Origin: Fervidibacter canadensis
Lineage (GTDB): Bacteria > Armatimonadota > Fervidibacteria > Fervidibacterales > Fervidibacteraceae
NCBI GenBank assembly: GCA_041446545.1
Contig: JBGOEJ010000011.1
Coordinates: 47,470 to 111,469 of the forward strand
Reading direction: 5' to 3'
Length of the DNA: 64,000 bases
Shown: piece after piece, positions 34,031 to 42,770 of the stretch
Layout of the letters: every line of letters begins with the position of its first letter
How positions within the stretch are numbered: the stretch's first letter is position 1
Made by a program: the position numbers and the translations under genes
The notes under the pieces: model-generated
Told to the model about the DNA's origin: nothing
Database searches by the model: none
What the model saw: only the letters and a program-made list of their open reading frames with translations

Positions 34031-35248
34031 CTACAACCCCCATCGCTCATTGATGGGACGCTGGTAAACTTCCACCTCGCCACTGAGCACATCAGCGACC
34101 CGCACCGTTTTGCCTGTCGTCGCCGCTTCGTAAATGGCGATGGCAATCGCTTTCGCTTTTAGCCCCTCTTCTGCCGTCACTTCCGGCGGACGGTTGTTTT
34201 GAACGGCGTCCACAAAGTCGTAGCATTCCAGGGTGAAGCCATCGGTGAAGCCGTGAGGGAACAAGCGCCGCCATGCTTCTTCGCCGATGGCGGTGCGAAA
34301 ATCTTGGGCTAAATCGTTGAGCCGACGGATTCGTCCGCTGACATGTTGAACGAAGGCGCTACCCCAAGGACCGTGAAAGGCATCGCCCGTGTCAATGAGT
34401 GCCCCTTCAGTGGCGTAGTAGACGACATGGGTGAAGCGGTGCATCGGTGCGGCAGTGCTGTAACTCCAAAAGCCTACGACGCCCCGCTCAAATTCCAACA
34501 CCGCCATCCAAGTGTCTTCGCAGTCATCTGCCACCAACTCATCGCCCTTGCGGAAGAAGCGAGGGATGAATTGTTTGACGACGGCATGGACTTGCTTGAC
34601 TTCTCCGAAGAAGTAGCGCATCGTGTCACAAAAGTGGGCACCGCTGTCCAGCACCAATCCGCCCCCTGACAAAAATTTGTCCACCCGCCAATGCCATGCT
34701 GGTTCATGCCCCGACGGCGGTGGTGGGTTATGGCTGACTTGGATGGCGTAAAAGAAGGTCGGCTCGCCGATAAGTTTGCTCTCATTGAACAGCCACCATG
34801 CCGTCCGCTGCGGGACGCCCCGACGAATTTGCTCGGCGGTGGCGGCAAATTTGCCCGCCCGCTTGGCTGCCTCCACGACCGCCTTCGTCGCCTTGACCGT
34901 CACACCGACGGGCTTTTCCACCATGACATGCAAGCCCGCCTCCAAGCAGGCAATGGCGACGACATGGTGAAGGTGATGGGGTGTGATGATGTCAACAGCG
35001 TCCAAGTTGCCTGCTTCTTCTTTCAGCATCGTTTCATGGTCGGCATAAAGGCGTGGGCGTTTGCCCTGGAAGCGCTCAACGGTGTCGGCGAACGCTTCGG
35101 CATTTTCCCGAACGGGGTCGCAAAGGGCGACGATTTCCAACTTGTCTGGCTCCACCTTGTGGATTTGCTCGTAACCCCGCAAGTGGGCTCGTGCGATGCC
35201 ACCACAGCCCACCATCGCCAACCGCACCGTTCGTTGACCGTCACTCAC
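34031..35248 (-). CDS. Gfo/Idh/MocA-family oxidoreductase
   Basis: 405 residues from GTG 35248, chosen because AAGGAGG lies 9 nt before it; an upstream ATG falls inside that site. The N-terminal Rossmann domain has VGCGGIARAHLRGYE for NAD(P) binding, IITPHHLHHVVAIACLEAGLHVMVEKPVG with the family EKP motif, and a C-terminal sheet domain with GAHFCDTMRYFFGEV carrying the usual catalytic His region. These enzymes oxidise or reduce sugars or inositols. It is the last gene after a large permease and probably acts on the compound that permease handles. Confidence 0.88.
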   Translation of the reverse strand: MSDGQRTVRLAMVGCGGIARAHLRGYEQIHKVEPDKLEIVALCDPVRENAEAFADTVERFQGKRPRLYADHETMLKEEAGNLDAVDIITPHHLHHVVAIACLEAGLHVMVEKPVGVTVKATKAVVEAAKRAGKFAATAEQIRRGVPQRTAWWLFNESKLIGEPTFFYAIQVSHNPPPPSGHEPAWHWRVDKFLSGGGLVLDSGAHFCDTMRYFFGEVKQVHAVVKQFIPRFFRKGDELVADDCEDTWMAVLEFERGVVGFWSYSTAAPMHRFTHVVYYATEGALIDTGDAFHGPWGSAFVQHVSGRIRRLNDLAQDFRTAIGEEAWRRLFPHGFTDGFTLECYDFVDAVQNNRPPEVTAEEGLKAKAIAIAIYEAATTGKTVRVADVLSGEVEVYQRPINERWGL

Positions 35249-35319
35249 TGTCTCATCCCTCCTTGCCGATGAAGTTGCGTCCGCTCTGTGGGACAATCGG
35301 CTTGGTCAACGGTGACGCC

Positions 35320-37296
35320 TCACAACGGCATGACGGGATAACCTTTTTGCGTCAGGAAACCGACAATCGTGAAGATGCCCGCCATCGTCAAATCGCCCAG
35401 CACGATGCCCAGAAAGAAGGGACGCATCGCCCGATAACCCGTTAAGCCGCCGTAACGGACGATGAGGGCTTTTGCCGCCCAACCCAGCAAAATCATCAGC
35501 CAAAATTGCTCCATCGCCCAACCGCGACAAACAATCCAGCCGACAGGATGCAAAGGGAGGGAAAAATGCCAGCGCAACAAAAACAGCCCGACGAACCCGA
35601 AAAACCCGACGACCATCCCTGTCATGCGGAAGGGGTTGGCGTCCATCCCTGGGTTGATGTATTGCGCCGCCAGCATGTAGGGAAAGTTGGCATGCCAAAA
35701 GAAAGTCGCCGTCTTCGTCAGCGTCACAGCCCCCTTCGTGTAGCCCAACTTAAGCCACGCATAAAGGGAAACGAACGCCGCAAGGGCAATCGCCACCGCT
35801 CCCCAAGCCATCAGCGGTCGCAACCGCAATCCCGCAAGTTGCCCCATCTTCATCGCATTCAGCAGCGAAGGCATCAACACCTCCCGTTGGTCGTAAGTGA
35901 AGGCTTCCTGCAAAAGACACATCATCAAGATGCTTTTGGCGTCAAAACCCTTCGTCCCGAACAAGGCGACGAGAGGGTCAAAGGGCAAGACGCGCATCTG
36001 CACCATGACCATCCCGCCATTGGTCGCAATCCAACTGACGGCAAGGTAAAAGCCAAACGCCATCAAAAGAAAAGTCGCCGCCAAAAGCGGGTTCATCCCC
36101 AACCCCACGAGGACGGCGAAAAGGGCGCAAGTTGTCAACATGAACCCCCAAAAGGCAACGGCGTAAGGCAGTGGTTCATCGCTGTCATCCAACTCCCGCA
36201 ACCGCCCGAAGGCTTTCAACACCACCTGCCTCCAATGCCCCCGTGCCGCATAAACGACGATGACCAGTAACCCCAACACTGCCCCGACCTGCTGATACTG
36301 CACGAAATCCGTCGCCGAATAGCCCAAGCCCGTCCAACCGTAGAAGGCGAAAAGGAGTTGCTGCAGGCGTTCCAGCACATAGAAGAACCAGAGGCTGAAG
36401 GCGACTTCTGTCGTCAGCAGGTAAGTCAAGCCGATGGCGGCGGGATAAATGTGCAACCCCGTCCCGGCGATAGTATCCCAAGGGAAGCCCGTTAAATACT
36501 CGCCCAAACTTCGGAAGCGTCGGATGGCAGGGACAGTGGGAAAGTAAGTGTTCAACCCGCAAAGGGTGTGCAAGAGCGCCGAGGCAAGAAAGCCGACCCA
36601 AAGCGGAAGGTTGTAAAGCAAGGGCGGAAGCGTCCTGCCTAATGGCGGCTCTTTGGTCAACTCGTAAGGCAATTGCACCAACGGAAAGGTGAATTGCTCC
36701 CGCTCCGTCCACTGCCGCCGCAGCAAGGTGGCGAGGCAGAAGACGGCGAAGAACAGGGCGAAAGCGAAAGGCAACCAGAAGGAAAGAGGCGTTATCCACG
36801 CATCCCACAAGATGCGCCCTCCTGTCCCTTCGTAAAACCCTTTCGCCGCCGCCTTGTCGGTGAGCATTAACCACGAAGGGGCGTGGGGGATGAGCAATTC
36901 GTCCCAACGGTTCGCCGCCGACGCCCGATAGAGCAAGTTGGGCAACTGCGGGATGATGTAGCGCCAAAGCCCAGCGGCAGGGATGCCCGACGGAATGACA
37001 AGGAGCGCCCAAAGGGCGGCTAACTCATGAGGGCGCAGGGCATAGCGAGGTGCAAGGAGGCGCAGCAACGGGTTGAGCAAAAACACACAAACCAGCAACA
37101 CAACCATGCTGGAAGTCGGCAACAAGTTCCCTGCGACGAAAGTGTTGGCGAGGTCGTAATCGTTGTAAGGCGTCAGGTAAGCAAAAAGGGCAACAAGCAC
37201 CAAAGCGACGGCAACCACCCGAACGGGTGGCACCCAACGCTCTACCGATGGGGTAGGCACGGGTAACGGACGAACTCTTGGCGCTGGCTCTTTCAT
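35320..37296 (-). CDS. Large multi-pass permease-like protein, DUF6785/DUF6784 type
   Basis: 658 residues with about 14 hydrophobic segments. The order of features (PTPSVERWVPPVRVVAVAL, FVAGNLLPTSSMVVLLVCV, PHELAALWALLVIPSGIPAAGLW, YFPTVPAIRRF and TNGGMVMVQMRVLPFDP) matches the DUF6785/DUF6784 proteins typical of Armatimonadota and Planctomycetes, distantly like OPT-type transporters. No transport substrate is established. It lies between a 56-residue membrane protein and a Gfo/Idh oxidoreductase on the same strand, a common arrangement for uptake and first oxidation of a sugar-like compound; that link is inference. Confidence 0.75.
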   Translation of the reverse strand: MKEPAPRVRPLPVPTPSVERWVPPVRVVAVALVLVALFAYLTPYNDYDLANTFVAGNLLPTSSMVVLLVCVFLLNPLLRLLAPRYALRPHELAALWALLVIPSGIPAAGLWRYIIPQLPNLLYRASAANRWDELLIPHAPSWLMLTDKAAAKGFYEGTGGRILWDAWITPLSFWLPFAFALFFAVFCLATLLRRQWTEREQFTFPLVQLPYELTKEPPLGRTLPPLLYNLPLWVGFLASALLHTLCGLNTYFPTVPAIRRFRSLGEYLTGFPWDTIAGTGLHIYPAAIGLTYLLTTEVAFSLWFFYVLERLQQLLFAFYGWTGLGYSATDFVQYQQVGAVLGLLVIVVYAARGHWRQVVLKAFGRLRELDDSDEPLPYAVAFWGFMLTTCALFAVLVGLGMNPLLAATFLLMAFGFYLAVSWIATNGGMVMVQMRVLPFDPLVALFGTKGFDAKSILMMCLLQEAFTYDQREVLMPSLLNAMKMGQLAGLRLRPLMAWGAVAIALAAFVSLYAWLKLGYTKGAVTLTKTATFFWHANFPYMLAAQYINPGMDANPFRMTGMVVGFFGFVGLFLLRWHFSLPLHPVGWIVCRGWAMEQFWLMILLGWAAKALIVRYGGLTGYRAMRPFFLGIVLGDLTMAGIFTIVGFLTQKGYPVMPL

Positions 37297-37345
37297 GCCC
37301 CCTCACGGGACTAAATGATGTCGCCGAAGAAAAGCGGGTGAAGAG

Positions 37346-37516
37346 TTACGGGGAGCGACGCGGTCCCATTATTTCCTTCAAGACGGGCGGCACCTCTTGG
37401 GGCTTTAACTCCGTTTCTCGGGGCTTGAAAAGGGCTCGCCAAAAGAAAAAGCCGACAACGGCGAGAACAACGACGATAATGCCAATCGCCAAAGGGAGCG
37501 GGATTTCCTTGCGCAT
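37346..37516 (-). CDS. Small single-helix membrane protein (56 residues)
   Basis: A short gene: MRKEIPLPLAIGII opens a membrane helix (about residues 8-28, with VVVLAVVGFFFW), followed by a charged tail with two Pro-rich turns (LKPQEVPPVLKEIMG). A G-rich ribosome-binding site lies 5 nt before ATG 37516. It sits 18 nt after the pseudopilin end and 49 nt before the permease start in the same direction. Small proteins of this layout commonly stand beside pseudopilin genes in this group of bacteria. The function is unknown. Confidence 0.72.
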   Translation of the reverse strand: MRKEIPLPLAIGIIVVVLAVVGFFFWRALFKPRETELKPQEVPPVLKEIMGPRRSP

Positions 37517-37534
37517 CTTTTGTCCCCCCTTCGG

Positions 37535-38413
37535 TCACTGACGGCAGCGAGGCAATGGGTCTACGAGTTTGTCATCTTGGACGGTGAATTCGTTAGGGCA
37601 AGCGGTGCCCCAACGCATTGCTTTGGAGTGCCCATCAGCAAAGGTGACATTCACATGGCGAAGGAAGGGAGCCAAGCGGTCAGCGTCATTGATGCTCCAA
37701 TTTTCTTCCCACCAAGCAGAGGTGTTGACATTGTAAACGACCGTCGTGAATCCGCAGACGAAGTCTCCCTCGTCCCCGACGATGTCAAAGTGGCTGGGAT
37801 GCCAAGCATCCAAGTTGATGCCGTTGAGGATAATGCGCGTCTCGGCGGGGCGAGCGACTTCCGCCAGTGATCCCGTGCCGGGTTTCTCGCGGAAAAACAT
37901 CCCGTAGTGGCGCCGCTCAGGACAGCCGCCTTGTGGGTTGTCCAAAAAGGCGGTGTTGCTGCAGCGCCAGTGAGGTGGCAGCCAACAAGCGGCGTTAACC
38001 CCTTGGTAGGACACAGGCAACACCCATTGATTGCCCCGCCGCTCAGAGATGGGCGCCATCGCCGGACCGTTGAACCAGTTGAAGACTTGCTCGGTGTAAA
38101 GGAGGGCAAATTGAGGCGACCGAAAGATTTGGGCGTTGCGGACATAGTCGTAAATGAGCCGAGGCTACCAAACGGCGGTTCCAGGGATGCCCAGGTGGAC
38201 ATCAATGGCGATAGGGACCCAAAACTCGTCGTAGTCTTGGCAATACATTTGCACCGCTGTGCCCATTTGCCGCAGGTTGCTTAAGTCGCTGGTCTGGCGG
38301 GCTTTGGTGCGGGCTTGGCTGAAGACAGGAAACAGGATCGCCGCCAAAATCGCGATAATCGCGATGACCACCAGCAGTTCAATGAGGGTGAACCCATGCC
38401 TCTTCGCTTTCAT
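37535..38413 (-). pseudogene. Type II secretion/H-X9-DG pseudopilin with in-frame amber codon
   Basis: ATG 38413 starts a classic prepilin: KRHGFTLIELLVVIAIIAIL with the cleavage Gly before Phe, then QARTKARQTSDLSNLRQMG and YCQDYDEFWVP. After GTAVW a TAG at 38165-38167 stops the frame at 82 residues. The same frame then continues without shift as PRLIYDYVRNAQIFRSP to the family's C-terminal FADGH motif (residues near 270) and a stop at 37535, for 292 residues. A Gln codon (CAG) at that place would be one base away and fits WQPRLIYDYVRN-type sequences. Either the gene is inactivated, the base is wrong, or the amber codon is read through; TAG is an ordinary stop elsewhere in this window. Confidence 0.85.
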
Positions 38414-38500
38414 CGTCGTTCCCTCCTTGTGCTCGTGAGCCTCCTTTTTCCACTTCCATAAAAAGAAATGCCGTCAAGGTGCCGATTTTTAAGGGCACGG

Positions 38501-39976
38501 CTAACGGGTTTGTCGCTCCTTCCCCATCCATTCCCGCAATCTGGCAAGGGCTTGTTCCTTCAATTGGTGCGCCCTCGGGATGCTGACGCGAAGGTTTTTA
38601 GCGACAGATGTCAGGTTATCTCCGTCCCAAAATAGGCGCTCAATGATCAATCGTTCCCGTTCTGGCAAGCGGGCGACAAGGTCGCGGACAAGGCAGCGGT
38701 CTATGGCTTGGGCTACCTCTTCGTCGGCAATTTGTTCCTGCCAATCTTGCCTGTCGCCCTCTTCGCCTTGAGGAGTTTCGTCTAACGAGACGGTTTGTTG
38801 CATAGCCCATTCCAACCGCCAGAAGTCTTTCAGGGCGTTCCAGACCCGCTGGCGCACGAACAGTTCTTTGGGGACGCCGAAATGCTCCTCAAAAAGTTGG
38901 CAAGCCTCCATCGCTGCCGCCCACGCCACCATCCGCAGTTCTTCCACCCATTCTGTCCAGTCCCAACGGACGGGGAGTGGGAAACGAGCAAGAAACTGCC
39001 GCAAAGTCTGCGAAAGCCACTGCTCTGCCTTTGGTTCTGTCGGGTCGGACGGGCTATTTGTCATGGCGACGCCGACGAATTTGTCGGCTGCTCCGTAGTA
39101 AAGTGCCCATCGCTCGTCCCACTGGACGATGCCGCCCGCAGTAAAGGTTACATCGGGCGTGACGCCCCGTCGTTCCCAATGCAAGCAGGGCTCTAAGATC
39201 GCCCGTTCGCACCGCCAAAGGACTTTCATCGGATCCTCTCGTGCCAATAGGGCGTAGCCGACCCGATAAGATGATTGGTCACGCCCGTTGTAAATTAGCC
39301 AAATCCCTTCCTCGCCCAAAACACAAGTGCCAACTTCCACGACCCATGCATCAAAGTAGCCCCGTCGGGGCATCAAAATCGGTCGGTCCGTTGCTTCTTG
39401 CCAGTGCACCAAGTCCGAGGACACAGCGCATCCGATGGCGCTTTGCCAACCATTCAGTTTGCCCGTGAAATACATCACCCATTTGCCTCGCCACCTTACG
39501 GGAAGGATAACAGCGGCTTTAAAGAAGGGAGTTTGCCAACGAGAAACCGTTTTCAAGACAATCGGTCGTCTTTGCCAGTGGTGCCCATCATGGGAGAAAG
39601 CGATGCAAAGGTGGGTCTGAAAATGTCCACCTTGCCGCCCACTGACACCTGTGTAAGTCATCAGGAAAGTGTTCCGCCACCGAATCACCCTTGGATCTTC
39701 GCAGCCGTAGCGGTCTGCTTCTATCGCTGGCGCAAGGACGGGATGGTCTACTTTGCGCCATCGCAGCCCGTCTTCGCTTTCTGCCAACCCGATGAAGCCT
39801 GTGTGGGGGTCATGGCGTCGTCGCGACCGGTAAAACATCCAAAATTTGCCCCCAAAGCGAACAACCGAAGGGTTGTAAGTGGAAAGGGAATCAAAGCCAT
39901 GGGAGGAGGGTGCTAAAACGGGCAAAGGACGCTTCCACAAACCAGCGCCCAACTGCTGCTTAAACCTGTTGGACAT
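38501..39976 (-). CDS. GH130 glycoside phosphorylase/hydrolase fused to a sigma-70-like domain
   Basis: 491 residues in one frame from ATG 39976, with AAGGAGGTGA 5 nt upstream. Residues 1-304 are a five-bladed propeller of the GH130 (mannoside phosphorylase/hydrolase) family: YNPSVVRFGGKFWMFYRSR, DRYGCEDPRVI with the catalytic Asp, and the closing WALYYGAADKFVGVAM. Residues 305-491 read like a sigma-70-family protein: a helical region-2-like stretch (FLARFPLPVRWDWTEWVEEL, then FVRQRVWNALKDFWRLEW), an acidic linker and a region 4 helix-turn-helix (LPERERLIIERLFW, LTSVAKNLRVSIPRAHQLK). M305 is an internal ATG (39064) without a convincing ribosome-binding site. A pseudopilin, a permease and an oxidoreductase follow on the same strand. 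Confidence 0.88.
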   Translation of the reverse strand: MSNRFKQQLGAGLWKRPLPVLAPSSHGFDSLSTYNPSVVRFGGKFWMFYRSRRRHDPHTGFIGLAESEDGLRWRKVDHPVLAPAIEADRYGCEDPRVIRWRNTFLMTYTGVSGRQGGHFQTHLCIAFSHDGHHWQRRPIVLKTVSRWQTPFFKAAVILPVRWRGKWVMYFTGKLNGWQSAIGCAVSSDLVHWQEATDRPILMPRRGYFDAWVVEVGTCVLGEEGIWLIYNGRDQSSYRVGYALLAREDPMKVLWRCERAILEPCLHWERRGVTPDVTFTAGGIVQWDERWALYYGAADKFVGVAMTNSPSDPTEPKAEQWLSQTLRQFLARFPLPVRWDWTEWVEELRMVAWAAAMEACQLFEEHFGVPKELFVRQRVWNALKDFWRLEWAMQQTVSLDETPQGEEGDRQDWQEQIADEEVAQAIDRCLVRDLVARLPERERLIIERLFWDGDNLTSVAKNLRVSIPRAHQLKEQALARLREWMGKERQTR

Positions 39977-40046
39977 GTCCGTCACCTCCTTGCCCTGACA
40001 ATTTTGCCATCGCCCCCGTGCCACAATCTTGCTCGGTGAGAAAGCC

Positions 40047-40853
40047 ATGCGGGTGATGATTTGGGTGGATGCCGAAGGCATCAGCGGCGTCACGAGTTGG
40101 GAGCAAGTGTTGGCAGGGCGAAGCCGTTACGACGAAGGGCGACGATTGATGACACAGGAGGTCAATGCCGCCGTTCGGGGCGCCAAATTGGCAGGCGCCG
40201 ACGAAATCGTCGTCGTGGATTCGCACGGCGCTGGCGGCGAGCATTCCTTCCGCAACCTTATCCCCGAACTGCTGGAGCCAGGCGCTGAGTATGTTCTGGG
40301 CGCCCCTTGGACGACTTACACGCGCCCGTTGGAAAACGGTTGCGACGGCGCAATTTTCCTCGGCTTCCACGCCAAAGCCGGCACCCCCGATGGCATCCTC
40401 AGCCACACCGTCAGCGAAAATTGGTTGAACTTTTTCATCAACAGCAAAGCCGTCGGTGAAATTGCCATTTGTGCCGCCCTCTGTGGGCACTTCGGCGTCC
40501 CCGTCTGGCTCGTCACGGGCGATGCGGCAACCTGTCGGGAAGGGAAGGCAACTTTGGGTGAAGGGGTCAAAACTGTCTGTGTCAAGGAAGGGTTGACTCG
40601 CTTCTCAGGGCGTTGCCTTGCCCCTCAGGAAGCGTGGCGGAAGATTGAGATGGCAGTCGCCGAAGTCGTCCAATATCCGCCCAAAGTTTCTCCCTATCAA
40701 CCCGCAACGCCGACGACTTTGCGGGTGGAATGGACAGCGCCCGAACATGTGCGAGGTTACTTGCATGCAGGCGTTCAGCAAGTAGATGAGCGAACGGTGG
40801 AAGTGACCGCCGAAAACTTCTACGCCGCTTGGCGCACCCTCTGGCGACGGTGA
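40047..40853 (+). CDS. M55 family D-aminopeptidase (DppA-like)
   Basis: 268 residues from ATG 40047. The M55 zinc site is visible: WVDAEGISGV at the start (Asp-X-Glu), EIVVVDSHGAGG, and GFHAKAGTPDG with the His ligand, then the long C-terminal helical part (GDAATCREGK). DppA from Bacillus cleaves D-Ala-D-Ala and is a decameric, self-compartmentalising enzyme. The neighbours (histidine phosphatase, alcohol dehydrogenase) give no pathway. It is divergent from the GH130-sigma gene with a 70-nt spacer. Confidence 0.9.
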   Translation: MRVMIWVDAEGISGVTSWEQVLAGRSRYDEGRRLMTQEVNAAVRGAKLAGADEIVVVDSHGAGGEHSFRNLIPELLEPGAEYVLGAPWTTYTRPLENGCDGAIFLGFHAKAGTPDGILSHTVSENWLNFFINSKAVGEIAICAALCGHFGVPVWLVTGDAATCREGKATLGEGVKTVCVKEGLTRFSGRCLAPQEAWRKIEMAVAEVVQYPPKVSPYQPATPTTLRVEWTAPEHVRGYLHAGVQQVDERTVEVTAENFYAAWRTLWRR

Positions 40854-40882
40854 CAGTGACAAAAACTCGGCGGTGATGGCGG

Positions 40883-41491
40883 ATGGTGCGATTACTTTTG
40901 GTGCGGCACGGCGAATCTGTCTGGAACGAAGAGGAGCGCATTCAAGGACAGCAAGATGTGCCCCTAAGCGAGTTGGGACGGGCGCAGGCAAAGGCATTGG
41001 GGCGACGATTGCGGGATGAATTCCTCGCCGCTTGCTATAGCAGCCCTTTGCGACGGGCGACGGAAACGGCACGAGAGATTTTGAGCACTCTCGCATCACC
41101 GCCATCCCTCACCCTGATGCCTGAGTTGATGGAGCGGCGGTTTGGCGAATGGGAAGGCAAATGCCTCAGCGACCTTGACAAAGCAGTATTTTCCCGATGG
41201 CTCACTGCCCACCAGTTGCCCGCCCCACCCGACGGCGAAAGCATGGACGAATTGCTTGTGCGCGTGGAACGAGGTCTCCGACGCATCTTGACCGAAGTGC
41301 CCGAAGGCTCGGTGCTTGTCGTCGGGCATGGCGGTTCGCTCAAAGCGATGCTGTGCGTTTTGCTGCGGTTGCCACTCACCAGTTTCACCCGATGGCACAT
41401 AGACAACGCCAGCCTGACGATTGTAGAGGTGCGAAGTGGACGGTCATCGTTGGTGGTCTTCAACGACACTTGCCACTTGCCGACGAGGTGA
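40883..41491 (+). CDS. Histidine phosphatase (phosphoglycerate mutase-like)
   Basis: 202 residues. LLVRHGESVWN near residue 5 holds the phosphohistidine, with RIQGQQDVPLSELGRAQA, YSSPLRRATETA, ERRFGEWEGK and VLVVGHGGSLKAM completing the family pattern. Such enzymes include cofactor-dependent mutases and phosphatases such as alpha-ribazole or fructose-bisphosphatases; length favours a phosphatase. It follows the aminopeptidase by 29 nt and precedes the dehydrogenase by 6 nt, probably in one transcript. Confidence 0.9.
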   Translation: MVRLLLVRHGESVWNEEERIQGQQDVPLSELGRAQAKALGRRLRDEFLAACYSSPLRRATETAREILSTLASPPSLTLMPELMERRFGEWEGKCLSDLDKAVFSRWLTAHQLPAPPDGESMDELLVRVERGLRRILTEVPEGSVLVVGHGGSLKAMLCVLLRLPLTSFTRWHIDNASLTIVEVRSGRSSLVVFNDTCHLPTR

Positions 41492-41497
41492 AGGGCA

Positions 41498-42622
41498 ATG
41501 GCAAAAGCGATGGTCGTGCAAGCGCCAGGGCAATTGACGATGGCGGAATTCCCTGAACGACCTTTGCGAGACGGCGAAATCCTTTTGCGGGTTTGCATGA
41601 CGGGCGTTTGCGGGACTGACCGTCATTTGTTTTTAGGGCATGGCTCATGGGCGTTCCCCCTCATCGCAGGGCATGAAATCATCGGCGAAATCGTGGAAGT
41701 GACGGACAGAGCGGCGGATGCCATTGTCGTCTTTGGGGGTGAGTTACGGGTCGGTCAGCGGGTCGCCCTCGTCCCCAGCGGCGCTCCTTGCGGGCGTTGC
41801 TTTTATTGCCTCAACTACCCGCATCGCACCACCCTTTGCCGTTACCGAACCGTTTACGGTTTCCGCCGTTGTGATGAGCCGCCCCATTTGTTCGGCGGTT
41901 TCGCCGAATTCCTTCGGGTTCAACCCCGCTCCTTTCTTTTCGTCATTCCCGACGATTTGCCCGATGAGCGGGCAGTGTTGACCGAACCGACGGCGGTCGC
42001 CTTGCGCGCTGTGGAACGCGCCCTTGCGCCGGGCATCCCCGTCATTGGCGAAGGGTTGGGCATTGGGCGAAGGGCTTTGGTCGTCGGTGCAGGTCCGATA
42101 GGCTTGCTCGTCATTGCCATCTTGAAAGGCATGGGCGTTCACCACATCATCGCCGCCGATTTGAGCGCAATGCGGTTGGAGATGGCGAAAGCGTTGGGCG
42201 CAACGGAAACGGTTTTGGCGCCGCAAGACGGGAGCGGCGTGCCTGAAAGCGCCACACAAAAAATCCGCAACCTCACCGATGGCGAAGGGGCGGATGTCGT
42301 CTTCGAGTGTGCGGGCGTTCCGTCGGCGTTTGCGATGGCGTTGGAGTGGGCATGTCGGGGCGCCACGGTCGTGGAAGTCGGTCACTTCACCGACAGCGGG
42401 AGCATCCCCCTTTCACCGCACCTTATTTGTCGCAAGGACTTAGATGTGCGGGGCGTCTGGGCGTATCCTTGGTGGCAATTCCGCGACGCTCTGCGCTTTT
42501 TGCGGACGACCTCTTTGCCTTTGGAAACGCTTGTCACCCATCGCCTCGCTCTCTCCGAATTGCCCCAAGCCCTGAGCGGTCAACTGGGTCAAGCAGCGGT
42601 CAAGCCCGTCATCGTGCCCTAA
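41498..42622 (+). CDS. Zinc-dependent alcohol/polyol dehydrogenase (MDR family)
   Basis: 374 residues. Catalytic zinc residues: CGTDRH and GHEIIGE; structural zinc loop CGRCFYC with a further Cys nine residues later. The Rossmann fold has VVGAGPIGLLVIAILKGMG, followed by DLSAMRLEMAKALGA. This matches threonine/polyol dehydrogenase-type medium-chain dehydrogenases that use NAD(P). An insert of about 12 residues after VTDRAADAI lengthens the catalytic domain slightly. No pathway partner is evident. A weak inverted repeat (ACTTCC/GGAAGT, 42623-42648) follows but lacks a T tract. Confidence 0.88.
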   Translation: MAKAMVVQAPGQLTMAEFPERPLRDGEILLRVCMTGVCGTDRHLFLGHGSWAFPLIAGHEIIGEIVEVTDRAADAIVVFGGELRVGQRVALVPSGAPCGRCFYCLNYPHRTTLCRYRTVYGFRRCDEPPHLFGGFAEFLRVQPRSFLFVIPDDLPDERAVLTEPTAVALRAVERALAPGIPVIGEGLGIGRRALVVGAGPIGLLVIAILKGMGVHHIIAADLSAMRLEMAKALGATETVLAPQDGSGVPESATQKIRNLTDGEGADVVFECAGVPSAFAMALEWACRGATVVEVGHFTDSGSIPLSPHLICRKDLDVRGVWAYPWWQFRDALRFLRTTSLPLETLVTHRLALSELPQALSGQLGQAAVKPVIVP

Positions 42623-42692
42623 CACTTCCGCTGGCAACGGGAAGTTCTTCTCCCCCACCTTGCGGTCTTGAATGACCCTTGATGCTCACCTC

Positions 42693-42721
42693 TTGACGCT
42701 CCCTAATAGAGATGCCAAAAT
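42693..42721 (+). promoter_or_regulatory. Candidate sigma-A promoter for the rhodanese gene
   Basis: TTGACG at 42693-42698 (5 of 6), 17-nt spacer, CAAAAT at 42716-42721 (4 of 6), about 50 nt before the rhodanese start. The 148-nt spacer 42623-42770 holds nothing else convincing except the AAAGGAGG ribosome-binding site. Confidence 0.45.
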
Positions 42722-42770
42722 TTATGCGAAGAAATCCGATTGAACAACTCAACAAAAGGAGGCGATTACG

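Noticed and set aside
38165..38167. Genome-wide reassignment of TAG to explain the pseudopilin
   Set aside because: TAG ends hemE (12202), the HflC-like gene (5691) and the acyl-CoA ligase (25415) at the expected places.
42623..42648. Weak hairpin after the zinc dehydrogenase gene as a terminator
   Set aside because: Only six pairs, a 10-base loop and no run of T.
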